Origin: Agelaius tricolor
Taxonomy: Eukaryota; Chordata; Aves; Passeriformes; Icteridae
Assembly: GCA_023055355.1 (NCBI GenBank)
Contig: JALJCS010000001.1
Span: 78,222,881 to 78,286,880, forward strand
Length of the DNA: 64,000 nt
Reading direction: 5' to 3'
Shown: positions 52,101 through 63,914 of the stretch, piece by piece
Numbering within the stretch: position 1 is the first letter of the stretch
Layout: each line of letters starts with the position of its first letter
The notes under the pieces: generated by a model
The model's database searches: none
What the model was told of the DNA's origin: nothing
Seen by the model: the letters and a program-made list of their open reading frames with translations, nothing else
Made by a program: the position numbers and the translations under genes

Positions 52101-53952
52101 ATCTTTAAAAGATATGGTGAATTAATCAAAGACAAGTAATTCATAAATTTATGACCATCTTTTTTCCATAGATGTGAAAGCTTTTACAAAATTAGATGGG
52201 GTTTTTTTCTTTCCTTTTTTTTCAGGGTAGAAATGAATATTTGAATAACTGTTTCCAGATACAGTTTTGAGCCCTTGTGGGACTAAAAATTTCTAATTAA
52301 GATTATGCATCCCTTAGACAAATTACTGTAGTATCCTTTTTACTATTTTCTATTCAGAAATGTAGGCCAGCCAGCATTACCCAAACTTCTGTCTCAAATA
52401 AAGCACACTGCATTCCACATCTGACAGCCATGTGTGTACTCCTTTAATGGGGTGCTTGCTTGCTCAAGCAGCTCTGTATTAAGTAGGAGTACAGTTACAT
52501 CTAACAGCAATCTATATTGTTAAAAGGAAGTTGTTAATTCTACAAATGCACTGAGGGATATTTCAAATTAAAAAAATCACACCAGATGTAGCTGCTGGCA
52601 TGACTCTAAGACAGGATTCTAGATCTTATTAGATCAGTTCTGGCTTTTCGCAAAACAGTTTGGAAAAGGCAATTACTTCATATGGACTGCATTAAGATAA
52701 TTCTAATTTTTTCATAGAAATAATTGAAAAGAAAAAAATGTGGGTAAAAAATGTAATTTATGTGCAGTGCAATAGTTAGTCACAACTTCAGTTGCTACCA
52801 GTAGCAAAACTATCCTTATCCAGGTTTGTGCTAAGCACTGTAAAAATGAATGGGAGAAAAAGCTTTAGTTGGGGCACATCCCTAGGGCAGAGAAGGGAAT
52901 CCCAGCTCCATAAACACACTCAGGTGTTCACAGGTGGGTGTTGCTCCTGCTCCCTTCCTGGATGCTGGACGCACAGTACTGAGTCATTCAAACAATGCTT
53001 GTAAGCCACCTCTAGGCAGTCGATGATGTTTTGATCTTTCTCTTGATTTTTTTTAACAGAGTGGCTACTACTACTCTTTCCTGCTTTTTTATAGGGAGCA
53101 TGCTCTTTTCTGTGCCACCATTCTCCTGAGCTTCAGCTTCTGCATCTTCCCAGCTTAACCACCCTCAGTGTCCGTTCGATGATAATGCCATCGTCATCCA
53201 CAGAATCTCCTGTTAGCTCCCACACCATATGGATCTCCAATCCCATGCACAGAACATCCTCCTCTACTCTGCACAGATCTGTGCTCACTGCCAGGGCAGC
53301 TGTGTGCTCACTAGCACAGCTCTGCCAGCATTTGGGGACCAGCAGGCACCAGTATCCTCACACTGTCTCACCACTTAGTGTCTCCCTGATTGTGGAATCA
53401 CAGCAGATGTAGCAGAGAAGGTTCAAGAGATTGCATCAGGACTGGGTGGAATAATATTTAGTGGGGAAAATCTTCTCTTAATTCATAATAAAGCAGTGAA
53501 AATGAGAATTTCCCCAGAACCTTTATTTTACAAACATATATTAAAAGCACTGTGGGTATTTAGGTTAACTGTGCAAAAGTCAGGGGCTGCCTGTATCCTG
53601 CATAAATAGTGCTTAGCCTCAGGAACATATTCTGGCTAGGTAAATTCCAGAAAGCTAAGTATGTTTTGTGCAAAAATAGAATGTGCCCATTTAGAGGTTT
53701 GAAATGACTAATTATGAGAATTCTGAAGCGTCACTTTGCTCTTTCTGGGTGAACTAGAGGGATTAGAAATTCCTGATTTGCATAAGGCATTTGTCAAAAT
53801 GAGTAGAGAGAACACAAAGAGAAACAGGCAGAATATATGTAGATAGGGCTGATAAATACAGGAACATAAACTTTTATAAGGAATTTTTTTTAATTTTTTT
53901 TTTTTTAATTACAGAGCAGTAGTGGGGCCCTTGGAAAACACAAAACAAACAA
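52101..53952. other. Non-coding stretch with a GC-richer block
   Basis: About 52860-53440 is richer in G and C than its surroundings and could be a decayed repeat or an old retrocopy. On the minus strand a frame of roughly 72 codons, without a start and ending at a TGA near 53148, runs through it and includes the string GDSVDDDGIIIERTLRVV. I could not identify it and found no splice sites. A T-rich run follows at 53884-53907. Confidence 0.4.
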
Positions 53953-53957
53953 ACCAC

Positions 53958-54599
53958 TGAACACCTTACCTGTAGTGCATGGCCCAAAGCCTGAGGATGC
54001 AAGTAAACCTTTAGGTCACCAGCCTGTCTCTAAGTCCTTATCAGTTGTTGCCACAGCAATACCAGTGAATAGTAGGAGAGAGAAGGATGTTGGTGACACA
54101 GTGGTGTTTTGGAGTTTTGGGCACTGCTGAGCAGCACTGGCACAGCACCAGCACTGTCTCTCCAACATTCCTCCCCCATGAAGGGGCTGGGGGTGGATCC
54201 TGGGATGGCACACCAGGCCAGATAATCCAAATTAACCAGAGGGATATTCCACACCATACAACATCAGTTTAGACATAAAAGTTAAGGAAAGGAGGAGAAA
54301 CTGGGGGCATTTGTTATTTTACAGCGTTTGTCTTCCATAGCAAACAGTCTGCGTGCTGAAGCCCTGCTTTCTGGGAATTGGCTGAACATCCCTCACTGAT
54401 TGGAGGTACAGATTAAACTTTATTTTCCCCTTGCTTATTATGCATGTGCTAACTTTCACTTTTTATGCTTTAGTAAACTGCCTTATCTCAGCCTGTGAGA
54501 TATTTTCCATCTCATTTTCTCTACCTTCTCCCTCTGGAAAGGGAACGGATAGATTGGCTTGGGGGGCTGCTGGCATCCAGCCAAGGTCAACCCACTGCA
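53958..54599 (+). mobile_element. Solo LTR of an avian ERV-L-type element
   Basis: The middle and right parts are familiar from avian LTRs: 'gataatccaaattaaccaga', 'atattccacaccatac', a 'cataaaag' TATA-like box near 54275, 'gcatttgttattttacag', 'gaagccctgctttctggg', 'tggctgaacatccctc', 'gtaaactgccttatctcagc', and the end 'ccagccaaggtcaacccac'. This order sets the plus orientation. If it runs from TGAACACC at 53958 to TGCA at 54599 it is 642 bp, flanked on the left by accac (53953-53957) and on the right by accac (54599-54603), sharing one A with the LTR end. The left boundary is less certain than the right. No internal genes adjoin it. Confidence 0.68.
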
Positions 54600-54603
54600 C
54601 CAC

Positions 54604-57072
54604 TGCCTTTGCATATCTTTACTGTTGCTGCTTGTTTTTTTTTGAATGACATAGATATTGTGTGTGTATATTATATATATATATATAATATGTGTATGTA
54701 TGGCTATACTACACAGACAATTAATAACAGACAATTCTAGAATAATCAACATATTAAAGCTACAAAAGTATTTAAGAGCATGCTAGGCCAAACCTTCTAT
54801 CTTAGCAATTGGGATCAAGTAGAATGAAAATAAGCTCTTAGAATTCAAATCTCAGACTATGCAAGGCTATAAAAATCATCATTAATATTCTGAATTGTAT
54901 CTGAAAGCACATTCAAAGGCAGAAAGGAATTTAGTGCAGGTGTCAGCAGGATTGACAAAAATTTTTGTTCTGCATCCAATTAGAGTAAAAAAAAACATAA
55001 GAGATGATGATCTTAACTTATCCCAGAATCTTGAAAAGGAGATATCTTTGAAAATTAAGACTCTCTCTAATTGTCAATACCTTGGCAAGTAAAGACATCT
55101 ATTTCATGAAAGAGCTTTACAATATTTTTTTATTACAGCTTGCCTGAAATATTTATATTTCTTCTGTTTTTCAGACCTTAAAATCTATTTTGATTCTTCC
55201 CAGAAGCCATAAAAGGAATACTCCATCAGGTTTAACTTCAGTAGGTAGTGGCTATTATTATCAAAGTTTTATGCCACATTACCCACAATATTTAAATCAA
55301 GCTAAAGATCCTAAATTTTTAGGCATTGCAATAAAAAAAACATTTCTAAACCAGAAAGTTAGTTTGATATTGACTGTCATCAATGCTCTACTCCAAATAA
55401 TATGTCTCTAGTCTGACAATAAAATGGCAACAGATAGAAACTAAGACTAACATCCTATTTATTTTCTACCCTAGAGTAACAAAGTCTTATTAGACTCTTG
55501 TTTGCCATTGGATTCTGACAAAAAGCATCTGAAATTAAGAATACTTGTGTTTTCAGTGCATACAATTCAATAAAACAGAAGAAATAAGATAAAATGATAA
55601 TGTTATTTATTTTTCGTTATGTTGTTTCATGGAAGCAAAACCTGTGAGCCACCTGATATTTTAGGTTTGCAGCAAATTATGTCCCCAGATGTTTTCAGTG
55701 GCTGAATTGCCATCATTTTCCAGTTGTATATTGAAAATCTATCATATTAACTGTCACTTTCTATTATTAATTAAGATACGAAGAAGAGCTCTGACAGGAG
55801 TATTTCTTCTCCCTAAACTTGACAATGAATGCAGGCCAAGTTTCCATACTGAGATTTCATTCCTTCAATGGGTTATGTAGACTGGTGAGAAGATTTATAC
55901 TAAATTAAAAACAATATGCATATGGTCTCATGCTGCTGTCCTAGTTTTTAATTTTCACTTTCTTGTAGCTTTTATAAAAAAGCGATATTGTCTTCAAAAT
56001 TTCTTTCTCCATTTCAAACACACTACCCTAGAAAGTACTAGAAATGACAGAAACAGAAGAATTATGAGGTGCCACTTGGAGCTGTAATCAAGCTGTTCCT
56101 AATAACTCCTGGAAAGAGCACAGGAAAGCTGTGCACTGCCAGTCATCTCTCCTAATTTAATGCTAGAGTCATCCAGCTTTCCAGCGTGGAAAGCACACAT
56201 CAGCAATACATTTTCATTAGGGTACAACAAAAATTTAGATCTCTAGGTATTTTTACTTGGTTACAGTTTAACAAAAAAATAATCTGATTGACACTTGCAA
56301 TGCGTGTTATCTCAGTCTATTAAAGAGAGCGAAATCTCTCTCCTCCCAAATAGGGAGCCTAAGAAATACAGCTTTTACAAAGATAAAACCATGAAACAAT
56401 TATATCATTCTCCTAACAGGTTCCTTTTCTCTTTAATGAGAGCTTTTTTAATAGAGAAAACTAAGTGATGAAATATCTTAAATTCCCCATGAAAAACTGC
56501 TAAAAATTTTGAAATTATTCAGTTTGCACAGAATTTTCTTTAGATTTCTGCATAATTCCTGAGAAGTTTTGGCCATCTTTAGCACAGAGATTGCCTTCCC
56601 CTGTAAGCAAATACCTGTGAAATTCATTAAGTGAGTATGCATTTGTCATATCTGTCTAGCATGCTAATTTCCATAATGGATGACAACTCACAGGTGCCTC
56701 TAGTTGTTTTGTATTAATTTATATGATCCACAGAGGGGATCTAAATTTTCCACCTTTGAAACTCTGCATAAAAAGCAAGAAGAGTATTATAGTTAAAGCA
56801 GTAACTTGGTGACCTAGGCAGCAGAGAACTTGCATGGGAATATAATTCCCTGATTGTACTTAACTCAGTAGAACTTAGAGAACAGTACCAACTACACATT
56901 TCTCATTTTTTAGCCATCTGACTTGAGTCTGATTTGTCAAAGCGCAAATGCAGTCAACAGAAATTGTGCTTTGAATGCAATATTAACACTCTTCAAAATG
57001 AGATCATACATTTTTTATACTGGACACTTAGAATTTCTAGAAACCATAGAATTTAATCAATCAAAGGGCAAC
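54604..57072. other. AT-rich non-coding stretch
   Basis: A TG/TA dinucleotide tract lies at 54659-54700. No gene was recognised. The part at 56080-56420 is complex, repeat-free sequence with homeodomain-type TAAT cores and might be conserved non-coding DNA, which cannot be tested here. Confidence 0.45.
54659..54700. repeat. TG/TA dinucleotide tract
   Basis: Imperfect TG then TA repeats, including 'ttatatatatatatataata', followed by TGTGTATGTATG. Confidence 0.85.
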
Positions 57073-57077
57073 AAACC

Positions 57078-57746
57078 TGTCCTAGGGTGTTGTTATGGTG
57101 CTTGTATACCCATTCCTGTGTTCTGTTTATGCTGGATATTATGTTCTGTGCCTTCAAGACTGGCTCTGAAGGGTGAAAGTCTTGTTTTGGTTTTGCTATC
57201 AGCTGCTCCCCATGGCTGGTGGGACACACAGACGGGGCAGTACATAGTGCTGCTTTTGGCTTTTTGCTTGGCTTTTTGCTTTGCTCTCGCTCTTGCTTCT
57301 GCTTTGCTCCTGCTTTGCTCTTGCTTTTTGCTTCTGCTCATTAGTTAGTTTAGCTAAGCAGTCCAAATTTTCCTTGGACTGCTTCTCCTTTCCCTTTTTT
57401 TGGACCTACTCAAACCTGCTCTGGACTGGGACCTGGGAACACCGAGAGTTTGCACCTTGTGGCTGTAGCAGCTGCCCCAGTGCCAGAGGAACTGATAACA
57501 GAGTAACCACTCCCAAGAGAGACTTTCTGAATTTGTCATCTTTTTCAGAGCCGTGAAAGAGTGGTGTCATCCGGTATTGTTCATTTTGTGTGCTGGGGGT
57601 GCTGTGCCTGGTAAATAAACAGGTTCCTTTCACTTCTCTCTGAGGAATCTTTCCCAAACCGGTTGGGGGGAGGAGCTGTGTGGGTTTGCTTTCTGGAGGG
57701 GGCCTCTTTTGGAGGTTTCCTCCCAAATTTGCCCTAAACCAGGACA
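57078..57746 (+). mobile_element. Solo LTR of a songbird endogenous retrovirus
   Basis: Seen directly: AAACC at 57073-57077 and again at 57747-57751 flanks a 669-bp block that begins TGTCCT and ends AGGACA, a perfect 6-bp terminal inverted repeat with TG...CA ends. The polyadenylation signal AATAAA is at 57614-57619, about 130 bp before the right end, as expected for R-U5. The 3' part ('gaatctttcccaaaccgg', 'ggaggagctgtgtggg', 'gaggtttcctcccaaattt', 'ccctaaaccaggaca') is a sequence I know as very common in songbird genomes. The U3 part contains a CTTTTTGCTTG-type array (57249-57339). The 5-bp duplication fits ERV-L or some gammaretrovirus-like families; the exact family name is not certain. 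No second LTR or internal region is present. Confidence 0.9.
57249..57339 (+). repeat. Irregular TTGCT/TTTTGCT array inside the LTR
   Basis: About 90 bp made of units such as TTTTTGCTTGGC, TTTGCTCTCGC, TCTTGCTTCTGC and TTTGCTCCTGC: a pyrimidine-biased tandem array in the U3 region of the LTR. On the minus strand it gives a Lys/Ala/Arg/Ser-rich frame that mimics a basic protein but is a by-product of the repeat. Such arrays often differ in length between LTR copies. Confidence 0.8.
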
Positions 57747-57751
57747 AAACC

Positions 57752-60700
57752 TTATTTAATACAGTGGGTATAATACTCTGTTTATATTACCAAGACCTTA
57801 TGGAAATAAAAAATCACTGTTATTTGTGAAAAAGACAAAATTCTGAATGCAAATGGGGGAAATGGCACAAGATGTGTAACACTGTTTTATGAAAAGCAGT
57901 TGAATGTAAGTCCACGTATCACAAAATGAGAAAATATTTTAATATCTTTTCCATTAAAAAATTTAAATGCTTAGTTAGAGCTCTATGATTCTTTCTTTTT
58001 CCTTTCACACTCTAATAAACATCTGTTTTTTTTATTTACGAAAAGTGTTCAAATTATATAGTGAATCACATAAAAATTTAAAAAAAATTATGGGACTGGT
58101 ATTACAGATTAAGTTTTTAATACCTTCTTCAAATACCTAACTCAATGCACAAGGCATGAATCTCTATATCTGGAGAGAATTAGGTAGCTCTGTGAGGGTG
58201 GGATACACTTCTGCACAGCTGTGAAGAAATGCAACAAAGCATTTCTGTGATTCTATTTTAAGACTGAATTACTGTAATTTTGGTGTATTTAGCTCCCATA
58301 CATCACAGCAGAAATTTTTACACTTCAAAAAGTAAAGGGAAAAAAAAAGCTTTAATTTTAACTGGATTCTCCTTAATTCAAAGATGTTCTTTGCCTTGTG
58401 GTTTTGCTGTTTCTTGTAGTGTTCCTAGAAACCATAGTTTTAAAATTATTTTTAGCCTTTAGGCAGCACAGAATACCAAATAATACAAAATAATGTAAAG
58501 TCAAATAAAATCCCTTGGTAGCATTGTGTCAGCTAGATACATTATATTCTAAAAAATAAATTAATCGTGTCCTGAATTAATTGGTGTTTATTACCTACAT
58601 TAAAAATGTACTAAGAAACTTCCATGTTTTATTTTGCAAGATTTTTTCAGTTTCTTTCCTTCAACAAATGAATCAAATTAAATAGTTACATTTATAAATA
58701 TAAATAATGTAGATATCTATATAAGAAGCTTATCTGAAAAAACCCTAGTACAAGCAGATTCCAGCTTTACTTAGAGAGCAATATTTCATTTTTATTTTTT
58801 AATATGGTGGTATCAAATATCAGTCTTAGCTGCTTCTTCTGAAAGTTAAAGTCCTCTATTTCTTCAAAGAAAAAAAATATGGCCACTGTGCCCATGGTAT
58901 AAACAGGCTTAGCAGGCCCTTGAGGGCCCAATCCAACCCAGCTGGAGACAATGTCTGTTTTTTGATGGAATTCAGTGTATAGTTGAATTTGGCCTTAAGG
59001 GTAGGGCTGACTAAAAAATGAGTTATATCAAACTCTAAAAGAAAAAGCTCATCTCGGCCACAATCCAAATCACGTCAGCTTTAATAGCAGCTGAATCTGC
59101 CCTCAGCCCTTGGCCATTCTGTGAATCTTACCAGCAAAGTGGTGCTTAGTGCAATACCAGTAGGCAGTATGCAAGGAAAACAAAAATCACAATAAAATTC
59201 AATGTAAACAATAAATAGATTCTTTTACCTCCAAGAACATTGCTTTTCTAACCAAAGTCTACAAATCTGGTGATTTGCAACACTTTGTGGATGCTCCTGT
59301 AAATATTACCAAGTGTGATACAGTCAGACACATAATTGGAGAAGTCAACATAGATATTTCAGGTTATGCAGACAAATAAATTTTTCAATGTAATGTGATT
59401 TTTGATAGCAAACCTTTAATATAGCTGCTAAAGTAAAGGAATATCTGCATAGGATACTGAAGGCTGAATTCATTACTCAATTAAAGCAACTAGCTGTATG
59501 CAGCTCCACTCAGAGATGTGAAAGGCAGCAGCTCTGCTTGAACATTTCATTTTAATTGTGATAATATTGGCATTCTCCCTATGAAAAGCTTTAAATGGAG
59601 AATGAAAAATAATAAAATATATTCTTTTAATCATATGCAAAGAAGAGAGGAGAATAGTTTCAAACGTGAGAGTAGAAAATAATTAACAATCTCACAAAAT
59701 GATAGCTTTGTTATGCTGATTAAGACACCATGAATGAAGCTTGATACTGGAAGTCATCAGAAATTCATGCTATTCTCTTTTTATACATGTCTGTGGAATT
59801 AGGTAAATTCAGGTTATAGAAACACAAGGAGATCTTTTGGATTTGGTTTTTATTTTAATTTATGAAGGGCTAAGCAAATAACATATTTTTTCACTAATCA
59901 GTGAGAGAAAAATCATTCTGTTTTTCCCTAAAGCAAATTGGTAGCTCTCATTGAATTAATCAACAATAATTCATGAATTAGTATCAGTTTAGGCAGATTT
60001 GCAGATGTTTTATGTCAGGAAAGCAATACAAACCAGATTAGTTGTCCTGCCTCATGACTTCTTATGTGCTTGACAACAAATGGAACTAGCAATTTAGTGG
60101 CAGTTGAAGAGATAATCCTTTCTTAATGCTTCAATTTTTGCCCTTTCTTAAAGATACATAAAATGTTTTCCAGCTAGCAGAAGAAGTTCAGAAAACTTTG
60201 CTTTTCTGTCACAAGTATGAGGAAAATATGTCATTCAAAGATTCACTCCCTGTAATGAACGGGTTGTGTATGGTCTCTAAGATGAAAGTTTTATCTCTCA
60301 CAACAGACTTTTGCTAGAATTAATCCTTTGGGGATTAATTCCCACTCTTTAATATCATCTGAGTGGAAGTTCTCTTTGCTGGTACACATTAAGTAAATAC
60401 AATTTTATAACAATAAAGCAGGTTCAGCCAAAGTAATAAATGAGCTTCCCCAAGGAAGAGATACTATTCCAATAAATGACACGGAGCAAGGAATCTGATA
60501 GTTCTCTGTGCAACCTGGAAGATAGTAATGTTTCAAAGACTGAAATTCAGGCTAGTGTGAATTGGTCTTCCACTTACACATCTTCAAATTGTCAGCAACT
60601 TTTCAATGGTAATTTTCTCCCTAAAAGGCATATTTCAGTATGGATGCTATGGAGGGCCATTATGTGCTGCAGGGTGCTGGGTAAGCAGAGGTAGGAAAAG

Positions 60701-61239
60701 GCTCCCTCTGGTCTCACAGATGTCAGCAAACTCTCCCAGAATCACAGTAGCTTCAGGGATAAACAAGAGAGACTTCTGCTCATTCTGCTATTCTGAATTG
60801 GCCTGCTGTGAGTTTGTCAACCTCAGATATGAGCAAGGGGCAGAGATTACAATAACTGTATTAGAAGTACCAGAGCATTGTGCTAGAAGTAGAGACAAGA
60901 ATTTTCTCTCATCAGTGAGATTCAGGTAAGTGAGAGAATACTGAGTAGTTTTAGCAATAAATTTGGCTGGAACGCCTTTAAATTACAGCCCCTGCCCTAT
61001 GCAAACCAAAACAAGAAAGCACATAGTGTTAAAAATTCTCTTTAGTCCATTGTGCAAAACCATGACAAAATGCTGTTTCTCTCAGTCACTGGGCACATCA
61101 CACTGTTCATTGAGACTGTAACTCTTCAACCCAAAACAATCTCTCCTAAGAACTCTGGTCTGGGAATCACTAAGCCTATGGATAATATTTGAACACCCAA
61201 GAGGCATCATGTAGACATTTTTAACCTATTTCTATGCCT
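57752..61239. other. AT-rich non-coding stretch
   Basis: No gene was recognised. The sequence at about 59460-60120 is complex, free of visible repeats, and rich in TAATTA/ATTAAT-type motifs, as in many conserved developmental enhancers, but this is only an impression. A 107-codon plus-strand frame at 60606-60929 runs into a perfect splice-donor match (CAG|GTAAGT at 60923-60931); it has no domain I recognise. Confidence 0.45.
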
Positions 61240-61245
61240 GAAGGG

Positions 61246-61629
61246 TGTGACAGTGGTCACAGGGGTTCTTGGATGAGGCAAGAGACGAGAATGTTGACTC
61301 CATGTTTGGAAGGCTTGATTTATTATTTTATGATATATATATTACATTATAACTGTACTAAAAATAAATAGAAGGAAAGGTTTCGTCTCTCAGAAGGCTA
61401 GCTAAGAATATAATAGAAAAGAATGCTAACAAAAGGCAGCTCTCTCGGACTCTGTCCAAGATAGCTCGGCCTTGATTGGCCATTAATTATAAACATCCAA
61501 GATGGGCCAATCACAGATGGACCTGTGCATTCCACAGCAGCAGATAACCATTGTTTACATCTTGTTGCTGAAACTTCCCAGCAGGAAAAATCCTAATGAA
61601 AGGATTTTAATGAAAAGATGTCTGTGACA
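61246..61629 (-). mobile_element. Solo LTR, ERV class II-like, copy A
   Basis: Seen directly: GAAGGG at 61240-61245 and again at 61630-61635 flanks a 384-bp block with TGTGACAG at its left end and CTGTGACA at its right end. On the minus strand it shows two CCAAT-type boxes ('gattggccc', 'ggccaatcaagg') and, towards the end, AATAAA at 61319-61324, so the LTR is transcribed leftwards. It is the same family as copy B at 62342-62730: both share 'gagaatgttgactccatgtt', 'ggcttgatttattatttt', 'agaaggaaaggttt', 'ggccattaatt', 'gcagataaccattgttt' and 'gttgctgaaactt' in the same order. The 6-bp duplication suits beta- or alpha-retrovirus-like ERVs. Because the duplication closes around this copy alone, it is an independent solo LTR. 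Confidence 0.9.
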
Positions 61630-61635
61630 GAAGGG

Positions 61636-62335
61636 TTCTTAGTGTTTTACCAAAGCCATCTCAGGTGGCATTTCTGCTGCACTCGCACTACTTCTTGTCA
61701 GGCTTGTCCCCCACTGGTTCATGTGGCTCCTGTTACAGTAATTCTCACAACATGCAACTCAAATAATGGATTATAAGAATTTGAAGGTATATCCATGAAA
61801 ACCTCAACCACTAGTCCCTTTAGACCAGACTTTAACATTGCAGTGAACCGCTCCCATTGCCCTTTCTCTGGCCCGTAGGTCCCTTGGGTTGTACCTGCTC
61901 CAAGTGAAGCTTTATCTATGAGGTGCAGTCTCTCCAGGGTTATGCCTGACCTGCCTTGGGCTAGTCTCATGCACAGCCACTGATTCTTCAAGGTGCTGCA
62001 ACATGAACTGTTGGTATCTTGAGGTGTGTCTTCTCCAGAATGGACTTATCCTCAGGTCCCTTCCAAGGTATACCTGCTGTGGCACAGTGTTGAAAACATT
62101 TTTGGAAATCTGTAGTTGCCATCTCATAAGTATTTAACACATTACAGAAACTTGCACAAGACTTTCCATTTCTCTTCTTCACATAGAGCACAAGGCAGGA
62201 AGGGCATGAAAAAGGGAATAGTGACAGGAAGTTTCTTTCATAGCTGTAATGAAGCTTTCTCAGAAGGCAAATCAATGTCTGCAAATAGTGGCCCGTGTGT
62301 ACTTGAAGTGTAACAGTCTCTTTCTCTTTTTAGTA
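61636..62335. other. 700-bp interval between two solo LTRs; unknown content
   Basis: The separate target duplications of the flanking LTRs imply that this was already flanking DNA when they inserted, not the inside of their provirus. It is less AT-rich than the neighbourhood and has three overlapping minus-strand frames of 71, 90 and 98 codons (61719-61991, 61912-62127, 61988-62284) in different phases. Together they look like one reading frame broken by indels, so an older coding remnant, perhaps retroviral, is possible. I could not assign it to a protein family. Confidence 0.4.
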
Positions 62336-62341
62336 GTTATA

Positions 62342-62730
62342 TGTGACTGTGGGGACAGGGGTTTTCAAGTGAAGGAAGAGATGAGAATGTTGACTCCATG
62401 TTCAGAAGGCTTGATTTATTATTTTATGATAGATATATATATTACATTATGATTATACTAAAAAGAAATAGAAGGAAAGGTTTCCTCAGAAGCTAGCTAA
62501 GCTAAGAATAGAAAAGAATGAATAACAAAGATCTGTGTCTTGGACAGAGAGTCCAAGCTATCTGGTCTGTGGTTGGCCATTAATTCTAAACATTCAAGAT
62601 GGCCCAATCACAGATGGACCTGTTGCATTCCACAGCAGCAGATAACCATTGTTTACATTTGTTGCTGAAACTTCTCAGCTTCAGCAGGAAAAATTCTAAG
62701 AAAGATTTTCACAAAAAGATGTCTGCAACA
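62342..62730 (-). mobile_element. Solo LTR, ERV class II-like, copy B
   Basis: Seen directly: GTTATA at 62336-62341 and again at 62731-62736 flanks a 389-bp block with TGTGAC at its left end and GCAACA at its right end. AATAAA on the minus strand is at 62415-62420. It aligns along its whole length with copy A at 61246-61629 with small indels, for example an extra TCAGCT near 62680. Its target duplication differs from that of copy A, so the two came from separate integration events, and each later lost its internal region by LTR-LTR recombination or inserted as a solo-type product. Confidence 0.9.
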
Positions 62731-62736
62731 GTTATA

Positions 62737-63914
62737 ATTTTTTGGTTCTTTCATTGATGAAGAGAGGAAGAAAGCACATGGACAAAAAATCACAATAAGA
62801 TGAAAAATGATCCCTACAAACAGTTTTCCACCTTCCTAGATTCAAAGAGGTATATGAGATTAAGACTGTGAATGCATCAGTATAGAAAAATAGAGAATCT
62901 GACTCAGTTTTTGACTTGACACTGACCTTTTAAACACACTTGAGGAAACAGCATGTGTTGTGCTTATTCAAAGACCAGTAACCTGCAAAAAATCCTTTTT
63001 CTGCATCCTCTGAGATTTCACAGTCTTGTCAATGCATCTGCAAAAGGAAGCAGTCCTTGACTTGAAAAGCAGGTCTGTGTTTAGCAGCTTCAGAAACGTC
63101 CAGCTGGTTAGGAAAAATGTGGTGATGTCTGGAAGGTGGCAGCACATGATGGTAGAGTAAAAAATACCACAGCCTGCTGCTTTACTGCCAAGTACTATTA
63201 TACTAACTACAAAAATATTTATGACCCATACTCAAGGCTCATTGATTTCTGGCTTCCCACATTCCCACAAACTTATTTTGCTCAGTTTGTTGCTGACGTT
63301 CCTGATTCAGCAAATCATGTGAGTGTGTAATAGCACGAACTTTTTTGATTTGTTTGTCCGCCTACTGGCCAGCTACTAGTGACCTTCACAACAGTAGGGG
63401 TGGGAGTGCAACACATGGTGACATGGCAAAATAGCTTGGACCAGCTGCTCTTGGCAGGGCAGGTCAATATCCCTGTCCTGTCCATCTCTTCCTCCCCTGC
63501 CTCCAGTAAATCTGCATCTGCAGAATTATGTGCAGATATAATTCAATAATTACATTATTAAATACTTTTAGATTCAAATAATTTCAAGAAAACCCCCAGT
63601 TTCAAAGTAATTTGAAAACTATGAGTGAAGTCAACTATTGTTTACCTATTGTGTCTATTTCAGAGTGAAAACATCCTTGGGAGGGGTCAGAACATTAAAT
63701 ATAACACAAATATGTTAATTTGGGTTCTAATCTGCTTTCCACTAGTGTTGCAATCTTAAAATTTACACAAAATAATACAGAATAATATAATCTGAAAAAT
63801 TATCTTAGCGTCATTCCCATCAGTTGTTAATAATTTACAGCTGTCAGTTTCTATCCAGTATTTGAAAAATAATCCTGATTCTTTTTCAGTCAGTTAAGAA
63901 TGTGATGAATCAAT
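62737..63914. other. AT-rich non-coding stretch
   Basis: No gene or repeat was recognised with confidence. The longest frame is 64 codons (63136-63330, plus). Confidence 0.5.

Noticed and set aside
57093..57341. A basic Lys/Ala/Arg-rich protein on the minus strand
   Set aside because: It is the antisense translation of the TTGCT-type array inside a solo LTR.
56923..57348. A 141-codon plus-strand gene
   Set aside because: The frame crosses the LTR boundary at 57078 and its second half is the LTR repeat array.
61240..62736. A small provirus with two LTRs and a short internal region
   Set aside because: Each LTR has its own 6-bp target duplication (GAAGGG and GTTATA); a single provirus would have one duplication outside both LTRs.
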